This document shows positions 7,569 through 15,574 of a DNA stretch of 25,698 nucleotides, piece after piece. The DNA comes from Planctomycetota bacterium. GTDB lineage: Bacteria; Planctomycetota; Planctomycetia; Pirellulales; Pirellulaceae. The stretch spans positions 1 through 25,698 of the forward strand of contig JAPLNJ010000904.1 in the NCBI GenBank assembly GCA_026692885.1. Direction: 5' to 3'. How positions within the stretch are numbered: position 1 is the stretch's first letter; each line of letters begins with the position of its first letter. The translations under genes were made by a program, and so were the position numbers. Below the pieces are notes generated by a model that ran no database searches, was not told where the DNA came from, and worked only from the letters and a program-made list of their open reading frames with translations.

Positions 7569-8723
7569 ATGGAGAACCTAGAACGTATGGAGACCATCGA
7601 GTGGATCTGGCTGATCCTCGGACTGCTGAGTATTCCTGTGCTGGTGGCCACCAACGGGCTGTTCGTGGCGGCCGAGTTCGCCCTGGTCGCGGTGCGCAGA
7701 ACCCGCGTCGAGGAGATGGTGCATCACGGTCTGATGGGGGCCAAGGCCATCCAAGCGGCGGTCACGAACCTCGATCGCACTATCGCCGCCACGCAACTGG
7801 GGATCACGCTGGCCAGCATTGCCTTGGGCGCGGTGGGGGAACCGGCGCTGGCGCAGCTGTTCGAGCCGGCGTTCGACTTCCTGCCCACCGCCTGGCAATC
7901 GACAGCGGCGCACTCGGTGGCAGCGGGGATTGCCTTCCTGCTGATCACTTTCTTGCACGTCGTCTTTGGTGAGCTGATTCCCAAGACCATCGCACTGCAA
8001 AAGCCCGATGGCACGGCCCTCCGGGTGGCGACTCCGCTGAACGTTTTTGCCAGTGTGGCGCGGCCGTTGATTTACGCGATGAACGGCACCGGGAACGGCC
8101 TGCTCCGGGCCTGCGGCTTTCCCGCGGCCACCGGGCGCGAAATGGTCCACTCGATCGAGGAACTGTCGCTACTGGTCGAGGACACGGAAGAAGCCGGCAT
8201 CCTCGGTGAGACTCAGGCCGAGGTCGTCCAGAAGGTCTTCCGCCTGTCTGGGAAACGGGTCCGCGACTGCATGATCCCTAGAGACAAGATGGCGGTGCTG
8301 GAAGTGAGCACGCCACCCGACAAGGTGCTGGAGTCGGTCAGGCTGGGGGCCCACACGCGGATGCCGGTCTACCACGGCGACCTGGATGAAGTCGTGGGGA
8401 TCGTCAACACGAAAGACCTGTTCTATCTGTTCAGTCGGCAAGGGGCGGTCATTCTGGATGACGCGCTCTACCCGGCCCGGTTCTTGAAGCCGGATGAGGA
8501 TGTGGCCACGGCGCTGGAGGTGTTCCGCAAGGCACACCGTCACATGGCCCTGGTCCGGGGGGACGATGGGAAGATTCTGGGACTGATCACGCTGGAGGAC
8601 ATCCTGGAAGAGATTGTGGGCGAGATTGAGGATGAGCATGATCCGCCGCAACCTGGTCTCGCGGCCCGGACGACGCGACAAGAACCTAGACGAGAGGAAG
8701 CCAATCCGAAGCAGCACGGCTGA
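7569..8723 (+). CDS. CNNM/TlyC-type membrane protein with CBS pair
   Basis: A 384-residue 'hemolysin family' protein of the DUF21-CBS class, associated with magnesium or cobalt transport and not with haemolysis as such. The N-terminal DUF21 part (to about residue 190) has hydrophobic segments at WIWLILGLLSIPVLVATNGL, LGITLASIALGAVGEPAL and AAGIAFLLITFLHVVFGELI, the last continuing to the conserved ELIPKTIAL. Two CBS repeats follow: VRDCMIPRDKM to VVGIVNTKDLF, and FLKPDEDVATALEVF to ILGLITLEDILEEIVGEI. The protein ends about 25 residues after the second CBS and lacks the CorC_HlyC domain found at the end of many relatives. The start could be ATG 7569 (GAGAAG about six bases upstream) or ATG 7587. 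No co-directional neighbour is close. Confidence 0.88.
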   Translation: MENLERMETIEWIWLILGLLSIPVLVATNGLFVAAEFALVAVRRTRVEEMVHHGLMGAKAIQAAVTNLDRTIAATQLGITLASIALGAVGEPALAQLFEPAFDFLPTAWQSTAAHSVAAGIAFLLITFLHVVFGELIPKTIALQKPDGTALRVATPLNVFASVARPLIYAMNGTGNGLLRACGFPAATGREMVHSIEELSLLVEDTEEAGILGETQAEVVQKVFRLSGKRVRDCMIPRDKMAVLEVSTPPDKVLESVRLGAHTRMPVYHGDLDEVVGIVNTKDLFYLFSRQGAVILDDALYPARFLKPDEDVATALEVFRKAHRHMALVRGDDGKILGLITLEDILEEIVGEIEDEHDPPQPGLAARTTRQEPRREEANPKQHG

Positions 8724-8767
8724 GGGTACGGCGTTGCGTCTGCTGTTGTGAACATCTTGAAACCCCT

Positions 8768-8866
8768 CGTTCCCAGGCTCTGCCTGGGAACGCACTGCCT
8801 TGCCGGCTCTGCCGGTCTGCGTGCGAGGCGGAGCCTCGCTTCCAGTGGGTATACGAGGCAGAGCCC
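8768..8866. repeat. Cluster of short hairpins with 3-base loops
   Basis: Successive hairpins in one intergenic stretch: CGTTCCCAGGC-TCT-GCCTGGGAACG (8768-8792), CCGGC-TCT-GCCGG (8803-8815), GCGAGGC-GGA-GCCTCGC (8823-8839), and a weaker GAGGCAGAGCCCC (8854-8866). The first two share a TCT loop and the last two carry its purine counterpart (GGA or AGA), so the units look related by inversion. The cluster fills the gap after the CBS membrane protein and before trmB. It may double as a terminator for either. Confidence 0.75.
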
Positions 8867-8958
8867 CGTAACCAGAGCGATTTAGGGAAGTTGGACGATG
8901 CAAACCTGTTCACAGCAGTGGCCCTTGCGCCCTCGGCAGTTCAGCCGTCGCTGTCGGA

Positions 8959-9735
8959 CTACGAACGTTTGAAACGGCCCCGCCGGAACCTTGGCGGCCG
9001 GCTCGGCCGGGCCGCGTCAAACGCCGGAAGGGGCAGCTGTGAAACAAGTTCAGTCAGTTGCTGCGCATCCATTCCCGGACGGGGCGTGCCCCAACCTGAG
9101 AAGACAGGGAGGCCCTTTTGCCGGGCCATGATCTCCCGGCGAGTGCGGCCGTCGGGAGCATCCGGCCACGGGCCATCCTGTTCGTGGAAGTCGAAGAAGT
9201 GGAGGCCGATCGCGGCGATATAACGCCAGTACGCCGGATTGTCCGTCTGGATGACAAACAGCCCGCCGGGCGTCAGGCAGCGATAGACCAGGACCAGAAA
9301 AGCGGGTGTGATCAGACGCCGGGCCATGCGTTGGACATCCGCGTACGGTTGCGGGTGGTACACGTGGATTTCTGTGATTGAGTTCGGCGCCACGTACTGT
9401 TCGAGAAAACCGTAACCCCCAGCTACGGCAAATCGCACATTCCCAAGGCCACGTTGATTTCCCCGCCGCGTCGCGTATCGAATGACCACCGGCAAGATGT
9501 CCAACCCCAGATGATCCAGATCGGGGCGCCGCAGCGCGCTGGAGATTACGAATCGTCCGTTGCCGCAGCCCAGATCCAGGACCAGCGGCGCTGAGCGGCC
9601 GAACAACGCGACCCAATCCAACGGCCCTGGCGGCGGCAGTCTCTTCAGTGCAGTCTTCGCCCACTGTTCCGGCGGCAGGATTACGCCGGGGATCGGCACG
9701 CCCAATTCAGATTCCGTCGTTTCAGGTTCACGCAT
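8959..9735 (-). CDS. trmB: tRNA (guanine-N7)-methyltransferase, divergent TrmB
   Basis: A 258-residue class I SAM methyltransferase of the TrmB family, which methylates G46 of tRNAs. LVLDLGCGNGRFV (about 51-63) is the SAM-binding loop. ITEIHVYHP begins the block where canonical TrmB reads PDPWPKKRH. Here it is HPQPYADVQRM, followed by the expected RRLITPAFL. Later come GGLFVIQTDN and the end of the fold. The start is set at ATG 9735, where the TrmB-like sequence begins; the frame runs open further upstream, inside the sigma-54 gene, but in a different frame from that gene. There is no ribosome binding site before the ATG. TATAAT sits about 10 bp upstream, so a nearly leaderless transcript is possible. 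The arginine-rich C-terminus (SRPPRFRRGRFKRS) could bind RNA. Confidence 0.82.
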   Translation of the reverse strand: MREPETTESELGVPIPGVILPPEQWAKTALKRLPPPGPLDWVALFGRSAPLVLDLGCGNGRFVISSALRRPDLDHLGLDILPVVIRYATRRGNQRGLGNVRFAVAGGYGFLEQYVAPNSITEIHVYHPQPYADVQRMARRLITPAFLVLVYRCLTPGGLFVIQTDNPAYWRYIAAIGLHFFDFHEQDGPWPDAPDGRTRREIMARQKGLPVFSGWGTPRPGMDAQQLTELVSQLPLPAFDAARPSRPPRFRRGRFKRS

Positions 9736-9744
9736 GGTCCGCGC

Positions 9745-9750
9745 ATTATA
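9745..9750 (-). promoter_or_regulatory. TATAAT -10-like element upstream of trmB
   Basis: Read on the minus strand, TATAAT ends about ten bases before ATG 9735. A weak -35-like TTCACG lies 16 bases further upstream. No Shine-Dalgarno sequence lies between box and ATG, so transcription would start almost at the start codon. Confidence 0.35.
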
Positions 9751-9776
9751 GCTATCGCGGGGCCCACGTGAAGGCT

Positions 9777-11106
9777 CTACCGCGAGGCACAACCGTCGAG
9801 TAGATCGTGCTGATGGAGCTTCTTGTAGAGGGCAGACCGACTGATTCCCAACGCGGTCGCGACTTGCGTACAATCGTTGTGGCACCGCTCCAACGTCTCG
9901 ATCAGTAGCAGTAATTCGCCATGCCTCCGCGCGGCCGCCAGCGGCAGTCCGCAATCCCCGGCAGCACGTTCCCGCGGATGGCTGGCGCGCGCCGGAGCCT
10001 TCCGGACGACTTCCGGCAGGTCGTCCACGTCGATCCGGTCGCCGGTACACAGAGCGACCGCCCGTTCGACGGTGTTGCGCAGCTCCCGGATGTTGCCCGG
10101 CCACTGGTAGGTCTCCAGGGCACGCATCGCGGCCGCGGTAAAGCCCTGGATCAGACGCCGCGCGCGAGCGCCGTAATCGGCCAGGAACTTCGCCGCCAAG
10201 GGCCGGATCGCTTCGCGGGTTCGCCGCAGCGGTGGCAGTTCAAAATCCACCACGCACAGACGATAGTAGAGATCCGAGCGGAACCGTCCGGCCGTCACCT
10301 CGCCGCTCAAGGGCCGATTGGTCGCAGCAATCACGCGACCTCGAAACGGCATGAGCTGGTTCGACCCCACCGATTCGTAGACGCGCCGCTCCAACACCCG
10401 CAGCAACTTCACCTGGGCCGCACGCGGCACGCAATCGATCTCGTCCAACAGGATCGTCCCATCCTCTGCCGCGGCAAACTTGCCTGCATAGTCCCGATCG
10501 GCGCCGGTAAACGCTCCCCGCACATGGCCGAACAGCTCACTTTCCAGCAAGGTCGGCGAGAGGCCACCACACTCGATTACGACAAACGGTTTACCATGGC
10601 GGGGAGACAAGTCGTGGATCACTCGGGCCAGGTGGGTCTTGCCCGTGCCGGTCTCGCCCGTCAGCAGCACCGTGGAATCCAGGGAGGCGACCGCGCCGAC
10701 TTGCTCCAGCAGTTTTTTCGCCGCCCGCGACACCACCAGGAAACCGGACTCCGGACTCGCCGGCACCGGCGCCGGCGATTTCGGCTGCCGTGCCGCACGC
10801 GTTGGAGCCGGCGCCGGCGCGTAGCGGTGGCGGACCGTGAGCATGTCCAGCAGAAATGCCAGTCGCGAAAGGTCCAGCGGCCGCGCCAGGCAGTCCACGG
10901 CGCCCTGTTTCAGCAAGTGCAGTCGGAGCTCCAGATCATCGCGCTCCGTCAACACGATCAAGGGCACGCGGAACTGGCCCTGCGAGATCTCCTTCAGCAA
11001 ACAACCGACTTGGTGCTCTTCGTCCGCATTCGAGACGTGAACCACCGCGATCCCCTTGGACCAACGCGGGCGTTTGGCTATAGCACAGAATCTTAGTGTC
11101 GTTCAT
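9777..11106 (-). CDS. Sigma-54-dependent activator (NtrC-like) with degenerate receiver and apparent frameshift
   Basis: Enhancer-binding activator of sigma-54 RNA polymerase. From the GTG at 11045 it reads 422 residues. First comes a partial receiver-like segment (1-72: [11 protein letters not shown], then [20 protein letters not shown]). A Pro/Ala linker follows, then an AAA+ domain with Walker A GETGTGKT (130-137), GAFTGA (177-182) and Walker B LLDEI (199-203), and a Fis-type HTH at the end ([18 protein letters not shown]). The receiver lacks its first strands and the phospho-acceptor Asp ([10 protein letters not shown]). The better start is ATG 11106 (AAGGA seven bases upstream; [11 protein letters not shown], a receiver-like first strand), but it is in another frame. 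Dropping one G from the run at 11052-11055 would join the two. So this is a frameshifted gene, a sequence error, or a gene that really starts at GTG 11045. It lies 61 bp after nagB and 41 bp before trmB. Confidence 0.82.
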
Positions 11107-11167
11107 GTTCGCGTCCTTCAGAAAGCAAAAATCCTTCACCCGCAGCCAGGTCGAACTGGTTCGCACC

Positions 11168-11950
11168 TCAGCTCCGGGGCGCTCCAGGCTTCTTGGCCTG
11201 GACCCACTCGTAATACTCGCGCATCTGCAACTTCTCGGCGGCCGCCTCGTCGATGAACACCTTCGCGTCGGCGTGCAGCTGGAGCGCGCTGGCAGTAATC
11301 ATGCTGGTCACCGGCCCTTCGATCATCTTGGCCGCGGCGTCGGCCTTGTTCTTGCCGTTGGCCACGAGCACCAGTTTCCGTGCTTCGAGAATCGTGCCCA
11401 CGCCCATGGTGATGGCGTAGATCGGCACGTCTTTAACCTCCTCGAAGAACCGTGCGTTGTCCTCGATGGTCTGCCGAGCCAGCGTCTTGAGACGTGTGCG
11501 GCTGTTGAACGAGGACGTCGGTTCGTTGAAGGCGATGTGACCGTCCGAGCCGATCCCCAGGATCTGGACATCGATTCCGCCGCAGTCTTTGATCCGTTTC
11601 TCGTACCACTCGCAGAAAGCCTGGTAGTTGCGGGTTGTGCCCGAGGGGATGTGGATGTTCTCCCGGGGAATATTCACGTGCTTAAAGAAATTCTCGTGCA
11701 TGAAGTAGTGGTACGACTGCTCGTGCGTGACGGGCAGGCCGACGTATTCGTCCAGGTTGAACGTGGTCACCTGGGAGAAATCCAGGCCCTGTGCCTGATG
11801 CATGCGCACCAATTCTTGGTACAGGCCCAGGGGACTCGAACCGGTGGCCATGCCCAGCACCGCATTGGGTTTGGCGTTCAGCACATCCGCGATCACGTTG
11901 GCAGCCTTGCTGCTCAATTCCTCATAAGTCTTGGAAATGTCGACTTCCAT
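11168..11950 (-). CDS. nagB: Glucosamine-6-phosphate deaminase
   Basis: A 260-residue cytoplasmic enzyme converting glucosamine-6-phosphate to fructose-6-phosphate and ammonia, the last step of amino-sugar breakdown. The family signatures are complete: GMATGSSPLGLY (33-44, phosphate loop), FNLDEY with the catalytic Asp67, and GIGSDGHIAFNEP (132-144) carrying Asp136, His138 and Glu143, which match the catalytic triad positions of E. coli NagB. Length is typical. The start is ATG 11950, with GGAG eight bases upstream. The frame is open to 12103, but the additional residues are arginine-rich and unlike the family. The sigma-54 activator and trmB follow on the same strand. No nagA is present in the window. 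Confidence 0.95.
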   Translation of the reverse strand: MEVDISKTYEELSSKAANVIADVLNAKPNAVLGMATGSSPLGLYQELVRMHQAQGLDFSQVTTFNLDEYVGLPVTHEQSYHYFMHENFFKHVNIPRENIHIPSGTTRNYQAFCEWYEKRIKDCGGIDVQILGIGSDGHIAFNEPTSSFNSRTRLKTLARQTIEDNARFFEEVKDVPIYAITMGVGTILEARKLVLVANGKNKADAAAKMIEGPVTSMITASALQLHADAKVFIDEAAAEKLQMREYYEWVQAKKPGAPRS

Positions 11951-12103
11951 CGCTCTGACTCCGTCGGGGTTAAGTTGAAAAGGTGCTCCACGTGATGGGC
12001 GCAAGGAATTGAGACTCGACTCCCTATTTTCAACCCTAACCAGCCTCCGTGACAAGCCCCTCCTGAACGGGTAGATCCCCCGATTCGGCTTCGAATAGGT
12101 CAA

Positions 12104-12325
12104 CTTCGCCGAATTTTGTCGCCAGGCGAATCAGGGGATCTCTGCCGGTGGCGGCCGGCCTTGATCATGAGGCGGCGTGAAACGCTAGCAGCGAATCATC
12201 GTAACCCGACGCGTCAGCGAGGAAACGCCGCTCTCCCTCGCTGACGCGTCGGGTTATGATGCGCAACGTTCCGATCAATGCCGTGTCGGCCTGTTATCGT
12301 TTAACGACGACGTAAATCAAGGCCG
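12104..12325. other. Intergenic region between punA and nagB
   Basis: No gene is supported. Its main content is the large inverted repeat at 12202-12256. The gap between the two minus-strand genes (12325 down to 11951) is about 375 bp, which argues against simple co-transcription. Confidence 0.6.
12202..12256. repeat. Perfect 21-bp inverted repeat
   Basis: The arms at 12202-12222 and 12236-12256 are fully complementary over 21 bp (core CGACGCGTCAGCGAGG), around a 13-base loop. Pairing can continue through the flanking ATCAT and ATGAT with a small bulge. There is no T-run. It could block transcription between punA and nagB but looks like a dispersed element. Confidence 0.85.
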
Positions 12326-13162
<837 letters not shown>

Positions 13163-13590
13163 CTCCATGCCCTCCGTGCCGTCTGTTTTGTCCGGGTGCC
13201 CTGCAGGCCCTAATAGACACAAACACCACGTCCTCGACAAGCCGCTCAGGCCTCGCCGGATCCGCGGGGTAACCGGTTGAAAAGTGGACCTTGACAGGCA
13301 GACAGCGGCCCTTGCCACCCTCCTGTTTTCTTGCGTTGACCCCACGGATGGCAAGGCCGGCCCACGGATTTATTCTTGTCCGGTCTTCATCCGTGGGTCG
13401 GCTCTGCTATCCGTGGGCGAAAACAAACCTGGAAGATCTGAACGGTGAGTCAAGAAGACATTTTCAACACGCCGTTACCCCCGGCACAGGATAGTGTGTC
13501 TTCAGGGCAAAAAAAGTGGGGTAAGCATCCTGCTTGCCTTTCGATGATCCACGGCCGCATTGACCCACCCGCCGTCTAAACGTAAATTGA
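13163..13590. other. Intergenic region upstream of punA
   Basis: No gene is supported. It contains the imperfect inverted repeat at 13341-13417 and presumably the punA promoter on the minus strand, which I cannot place with confidence. Confidence 0.5.
13341..13417. repeat. Imperfect 29-bp inverted repeat built on CCCACGGAT
   Basis: CCCACGGAT occurs twice in direct order (13341-13349, 13361-13369) and its complement ATCCGTGGG twice (13389-13397, 13409-13417). The two 29-bp arms match at 25 positions around a 19-base AT-richer loop. All four differences are G/A, so some keep G-U pairs in RNA. Confidence 0.8.
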
Positions 13591-13608
13591 TTGCGGACGA
13601 AGGCGGTG

Positions 13609-13909
13609 ATGATTTCTTGGGGAAACTGTCCCCTGACGGTTGCGATCGATCCCGAACTCCTGCAACTCGGCCCTGACGCCAACGGCAGCTTGTTGACGCC
13701 CGCGGAATTCGATGCCGCCGAGTTCGAGGAAGGCTGGCGGTACGAACTGATTCGAGGAGTCCTGATTGTGTCCCCGGCACCTTCACGCGAAGAACGTGAT
13801 CCGAATGGTGAGTTGGAGTGGCTGTTACGTGACTATCACCCCGCTGTTGCCAGGCTTCGAATTGGCGCTGGCTCGGTTGCTGCAACTCGCCGACCGCTGG
13901 GAGCACTGA
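13609..13909 (+). pseudogene. Uma2-family (DUF820) endonuclease remnant, middle deleted
   Basis: Both ends of a Uma2-family nuclease-fold protein are present, but about 100 codons between them are missing. The first frame gives the typical N-terminus (VAIDPELLQLGPD, LLTPAEFDA, WRYELIRGVLIVSP, then ERDPNGELEWLLRDY). The typical C-terminus (ITPLLPGFELALARL, then LQLADRWEH and stop at 13907-13909) follows at once in the next frame. The join lies near 13832-13843 (TATCAC). The catalytic core that would lie in the lost part (D...E.K) is absent, so the product cannot be active. Translation in the first frame runs on to 13944 as nonsense. The start may be ATG 13609 or TTG 13591. Confidence 0.85.
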
Positions 13910-14039
13910 CCAGGATTTTTCATAAAGATCGCAACCCCTGCTAGCATTTGCTGTTGCGTTATGATAGACTTCGCCGAAAAGTGCCCGGCGAGGCCGACGG
14001 GTGCCCGGTTCGTCCTGCTGCAAGACCGGAAAGCGATGC

Positions 14040-14837
14040 ATGATTCGCGTACTGATGCTCGATTTTGGCGAAACGCTGGTTCACTGGGAGACGCCGTTCC
14101 CCAATGTTCCGGCAGCGCTTCAGAGTCTGAAGCAGTTCCGAGCAGCAAGCGGAGTTCCCCTGCAACTGGTGCTGGTTGCGGATTGCCAGATGCCGTCCAC
14201 CGGCGCCACGCCCGCTCGGATTGACGAGGTGTTTCAAGAGTATCTGTCGCTACTCGATGCGGCCGGTTTGAGAGCGTTCTTTGAACCCGTCTCCCGACAT
14301 GTTACGCTCTCGGCGCACGCTGGCGTGTTGAAGCCCGACCCCCGCGTATTCAGCTTGGCCTTGACTCGTCTGGGAGTGCTCGCCGCCTGGAACGAATGCC
14401 TGATCATCAGCGATGATTGGGAACAATTGGCCGCGTGCCGGAAGCTGGGGATGAGCACGCTCCAGTTTTCGGGGATCCCTGCGGACGAAACGTGTTTCCG
14501 CGATTGGTCGGAAGCCCCGTTGCTGGTCGCGTTCCGCGTCGATCCAGACAACAGGGACAACCTGTTCCTGGCCCTTGGGGTGTTCCTGGCTGCGCGCCAC
14601 GCCATGCAACTGATCGCCATCGAGGATGTGAGCGCCGACGGATTGGTGCGGGCTACCGCCAGGCTACTCAGGCGACTCGACGCTGACGCCCCTGCAGGAT
14701 CTGATGACGTCAGCGAGAATCTGCCGCTACCGATCACGGTGCGACTGACTCCTGCTGGCCGCGTGGCTGAGGTGGGAGACGAACTGCCGGCCAAGACTTT
14801 CGGGCGGGAGGCAGAATGGTCGACAGCGAAGACCTGA
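14040..14837 (+). CDS. HAD-superfamily hydrolase with unknown C-terminal extension
   Basis: A 265-residue protein. Residues 1-160 follow the haloacid dehalogenase pattern: MLDFGETL with nucleophile Asp8, GVLKPDPRVF with the conserved Lys98, and IISDDWEQ (Asp125/126) as motif IV, followed by the usual AACRKLGM. The second acid of the DxDxT phosphatase motif is replaced by Gly (DFGET), as in many non-phosphatase or uncertain HAD members. From about residue 170 the sequence is not HAD-like (LFLALGVFLAARHAMQLIA, then an acidic tail) and I do not recognise it. The start is set at ATG 14040, where the HAD strand begins; a GTG at 14001 is possible. A hairpin follows the stop. Substrate unknown. Confidence 0.75.
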   Translation: MIRVLMLDFGETLVHWETPFPNVPAALQSLKQFRAASGVPLQLVLVADCQMPSTGATPARIDEVFQEYLSLLDAAGLRAFFEPVSRHVTLSAHAGVLKPDPRVFSLALTRLGVLAAWNECLIISDDWEQLAACRKLGMSTLQFSGIPADETCFRDWSEAPLLVAFRVDPDNRDNLFLALGVFLAARHAMQLIAIEDVSADGLVRATARLLRRLDADAPAGSDDVSENLPLPITVRLTPAGRVAEVGDELPAKTFGREAEWSTAKT

Positions 14838-14849
14838 GTCGACGTGGTG

Positions 14850-14874
14850 CACCAGCTGCTGTAGCTGGTGTTTC
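14850..14874 (+). terminator. Candidate intrinsic terminator after the HAD gene
   Basis: CACCAGCT (14850-14857) pairs with AGCTGGTG (14863-14870) around a 5-base loop. A short TTT follows, 13 bp after the stop codon. The T-run is weak, so this could also be a repeat. Confidence 0.4.
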
Positions 14875-14977
14875 GGATTCGGCGTTTTAGTTACCCAGGC
14901 CAGCTTCCTGGATAGCGTGCTTCCACACTCCGAGGCTGTGACAGGATCAAATCGGCCGACAATGCTTGCACCAGGTC

Positions 14978-15033
14978 TAGGGTGGGCTGTGCCCACCCGG
15001 CACAAGCACTTGTGGTGGGCACAGCCCACCCTA
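14978..15033. repeat. Paired GTAGGGTGGGC-type repeat (inverted pair)
   Basis: TAGGGTGGGCTGTGCCCACC at 14978-14997 and its perfect complement at 15014-15033, with a 16-base spacer. Each arm is itself a palindrome (GGGTGGGC-TGT-GCCCACC), so the DNA or RNA can form one long stem or two short hairpins. Single copies of the unit occur at 2851-2871 and 22134-22155. Confidence 0.85.
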
Positions 15034-15074
15034 CGATTCTTTCACAGCCTCTCCGATACAGGCGAGCAGAACTT

Positions 15075-15566
15075 ATGAGTGCCGGAGAAGGTGCAGGAAT
15101 AGGTTATTCGACCATGCGCGGCCGGGACTATCCGGTCATTCGCCAGTTTACCGTTTTCTTGGAGAATCGCGTCGGACAACTGCTGGAACTGGTCCGGCGT
15201 TTCGAGGGCAGCAATATCAAGATCGTGGCCTTGTCGATCAACAACGCGATCGAGTGTGCCTTTGTGCGGTTTGTGGTCAGCCATCCGGAACGCGGGCGGG
15301 AGATCCTGGAGCGAGCCGGCTTTGCAATTATTGAAAGCGACTTGATCTGCGTGGAACTGCCGGACGTGCCCCAGCCGTTGCTGCAGATTTGTGCCGCCCT
15401 GCTCCAGGCGGAAATCAACATCGTGCAGACCTATCCTCTGATCCATCAGCCCCACGGCCGGCCGGTGTTGGCGATGCTGGTCGATAATCTTGAGGGTGCC
15501 CAGGAGATGTTGACGTCCAAGGGTTTCCGGATGCTGACTGAAGAGGATCTCCAGAGTGAGGAGTAG
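15075..15566 (+). CDS. ACT-domain protein (tandem ACT, regulatory)
   Basis: A 163-residue protein with two ACT-like halves. FTVFLENRVGQLLELVRRFE is a textbook ACT strand-loop-helix with the ligand-binding Asn/Arg-Val-Gly turn. A weaker second half follows the same plan (PQPLLQICAALLQAEINIVQTYPL, then PVLAMLVDNLEGAQEML). ACT domains bind amino acids or similar effectors and control metabolic enzymes. No enzyme domain is attached, so this is probably a free regulatory subunit or sensor. Proteins of this type are sometimes labelled acetolactate synthase, which the sequence does not support. The start may be ATG 15075 or ATG 15114 (MRGRDYPVI); neither has a strong ribosome binding site. The next gene starts eight bases after its stop, so the two are probably co-transcribed. 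Confidence 0.8.
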   Translation: MSAGEGAGIGYSTMRGRDYPVIRQFTVFLENRVGQLLELVRRFEGSNIKIVALSINNAIECAFVRFVVSHPERGREILERAGFAIIESDLICVELPDVPQPLLQICAALLQAEINIVQTYPLIHQPHGRPVLAMLVDNLEGAQEMLTSKGFRMLTEEDLQSEE

Positions 15567-15574
15567 TTCACCGC

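Noticed and set aside
9921..11096. Long plus-strand open frame opposite the sigma-54 activator
   Set aside because: Arg/Gln/His-rich shadow of a clear AAA+ gene.
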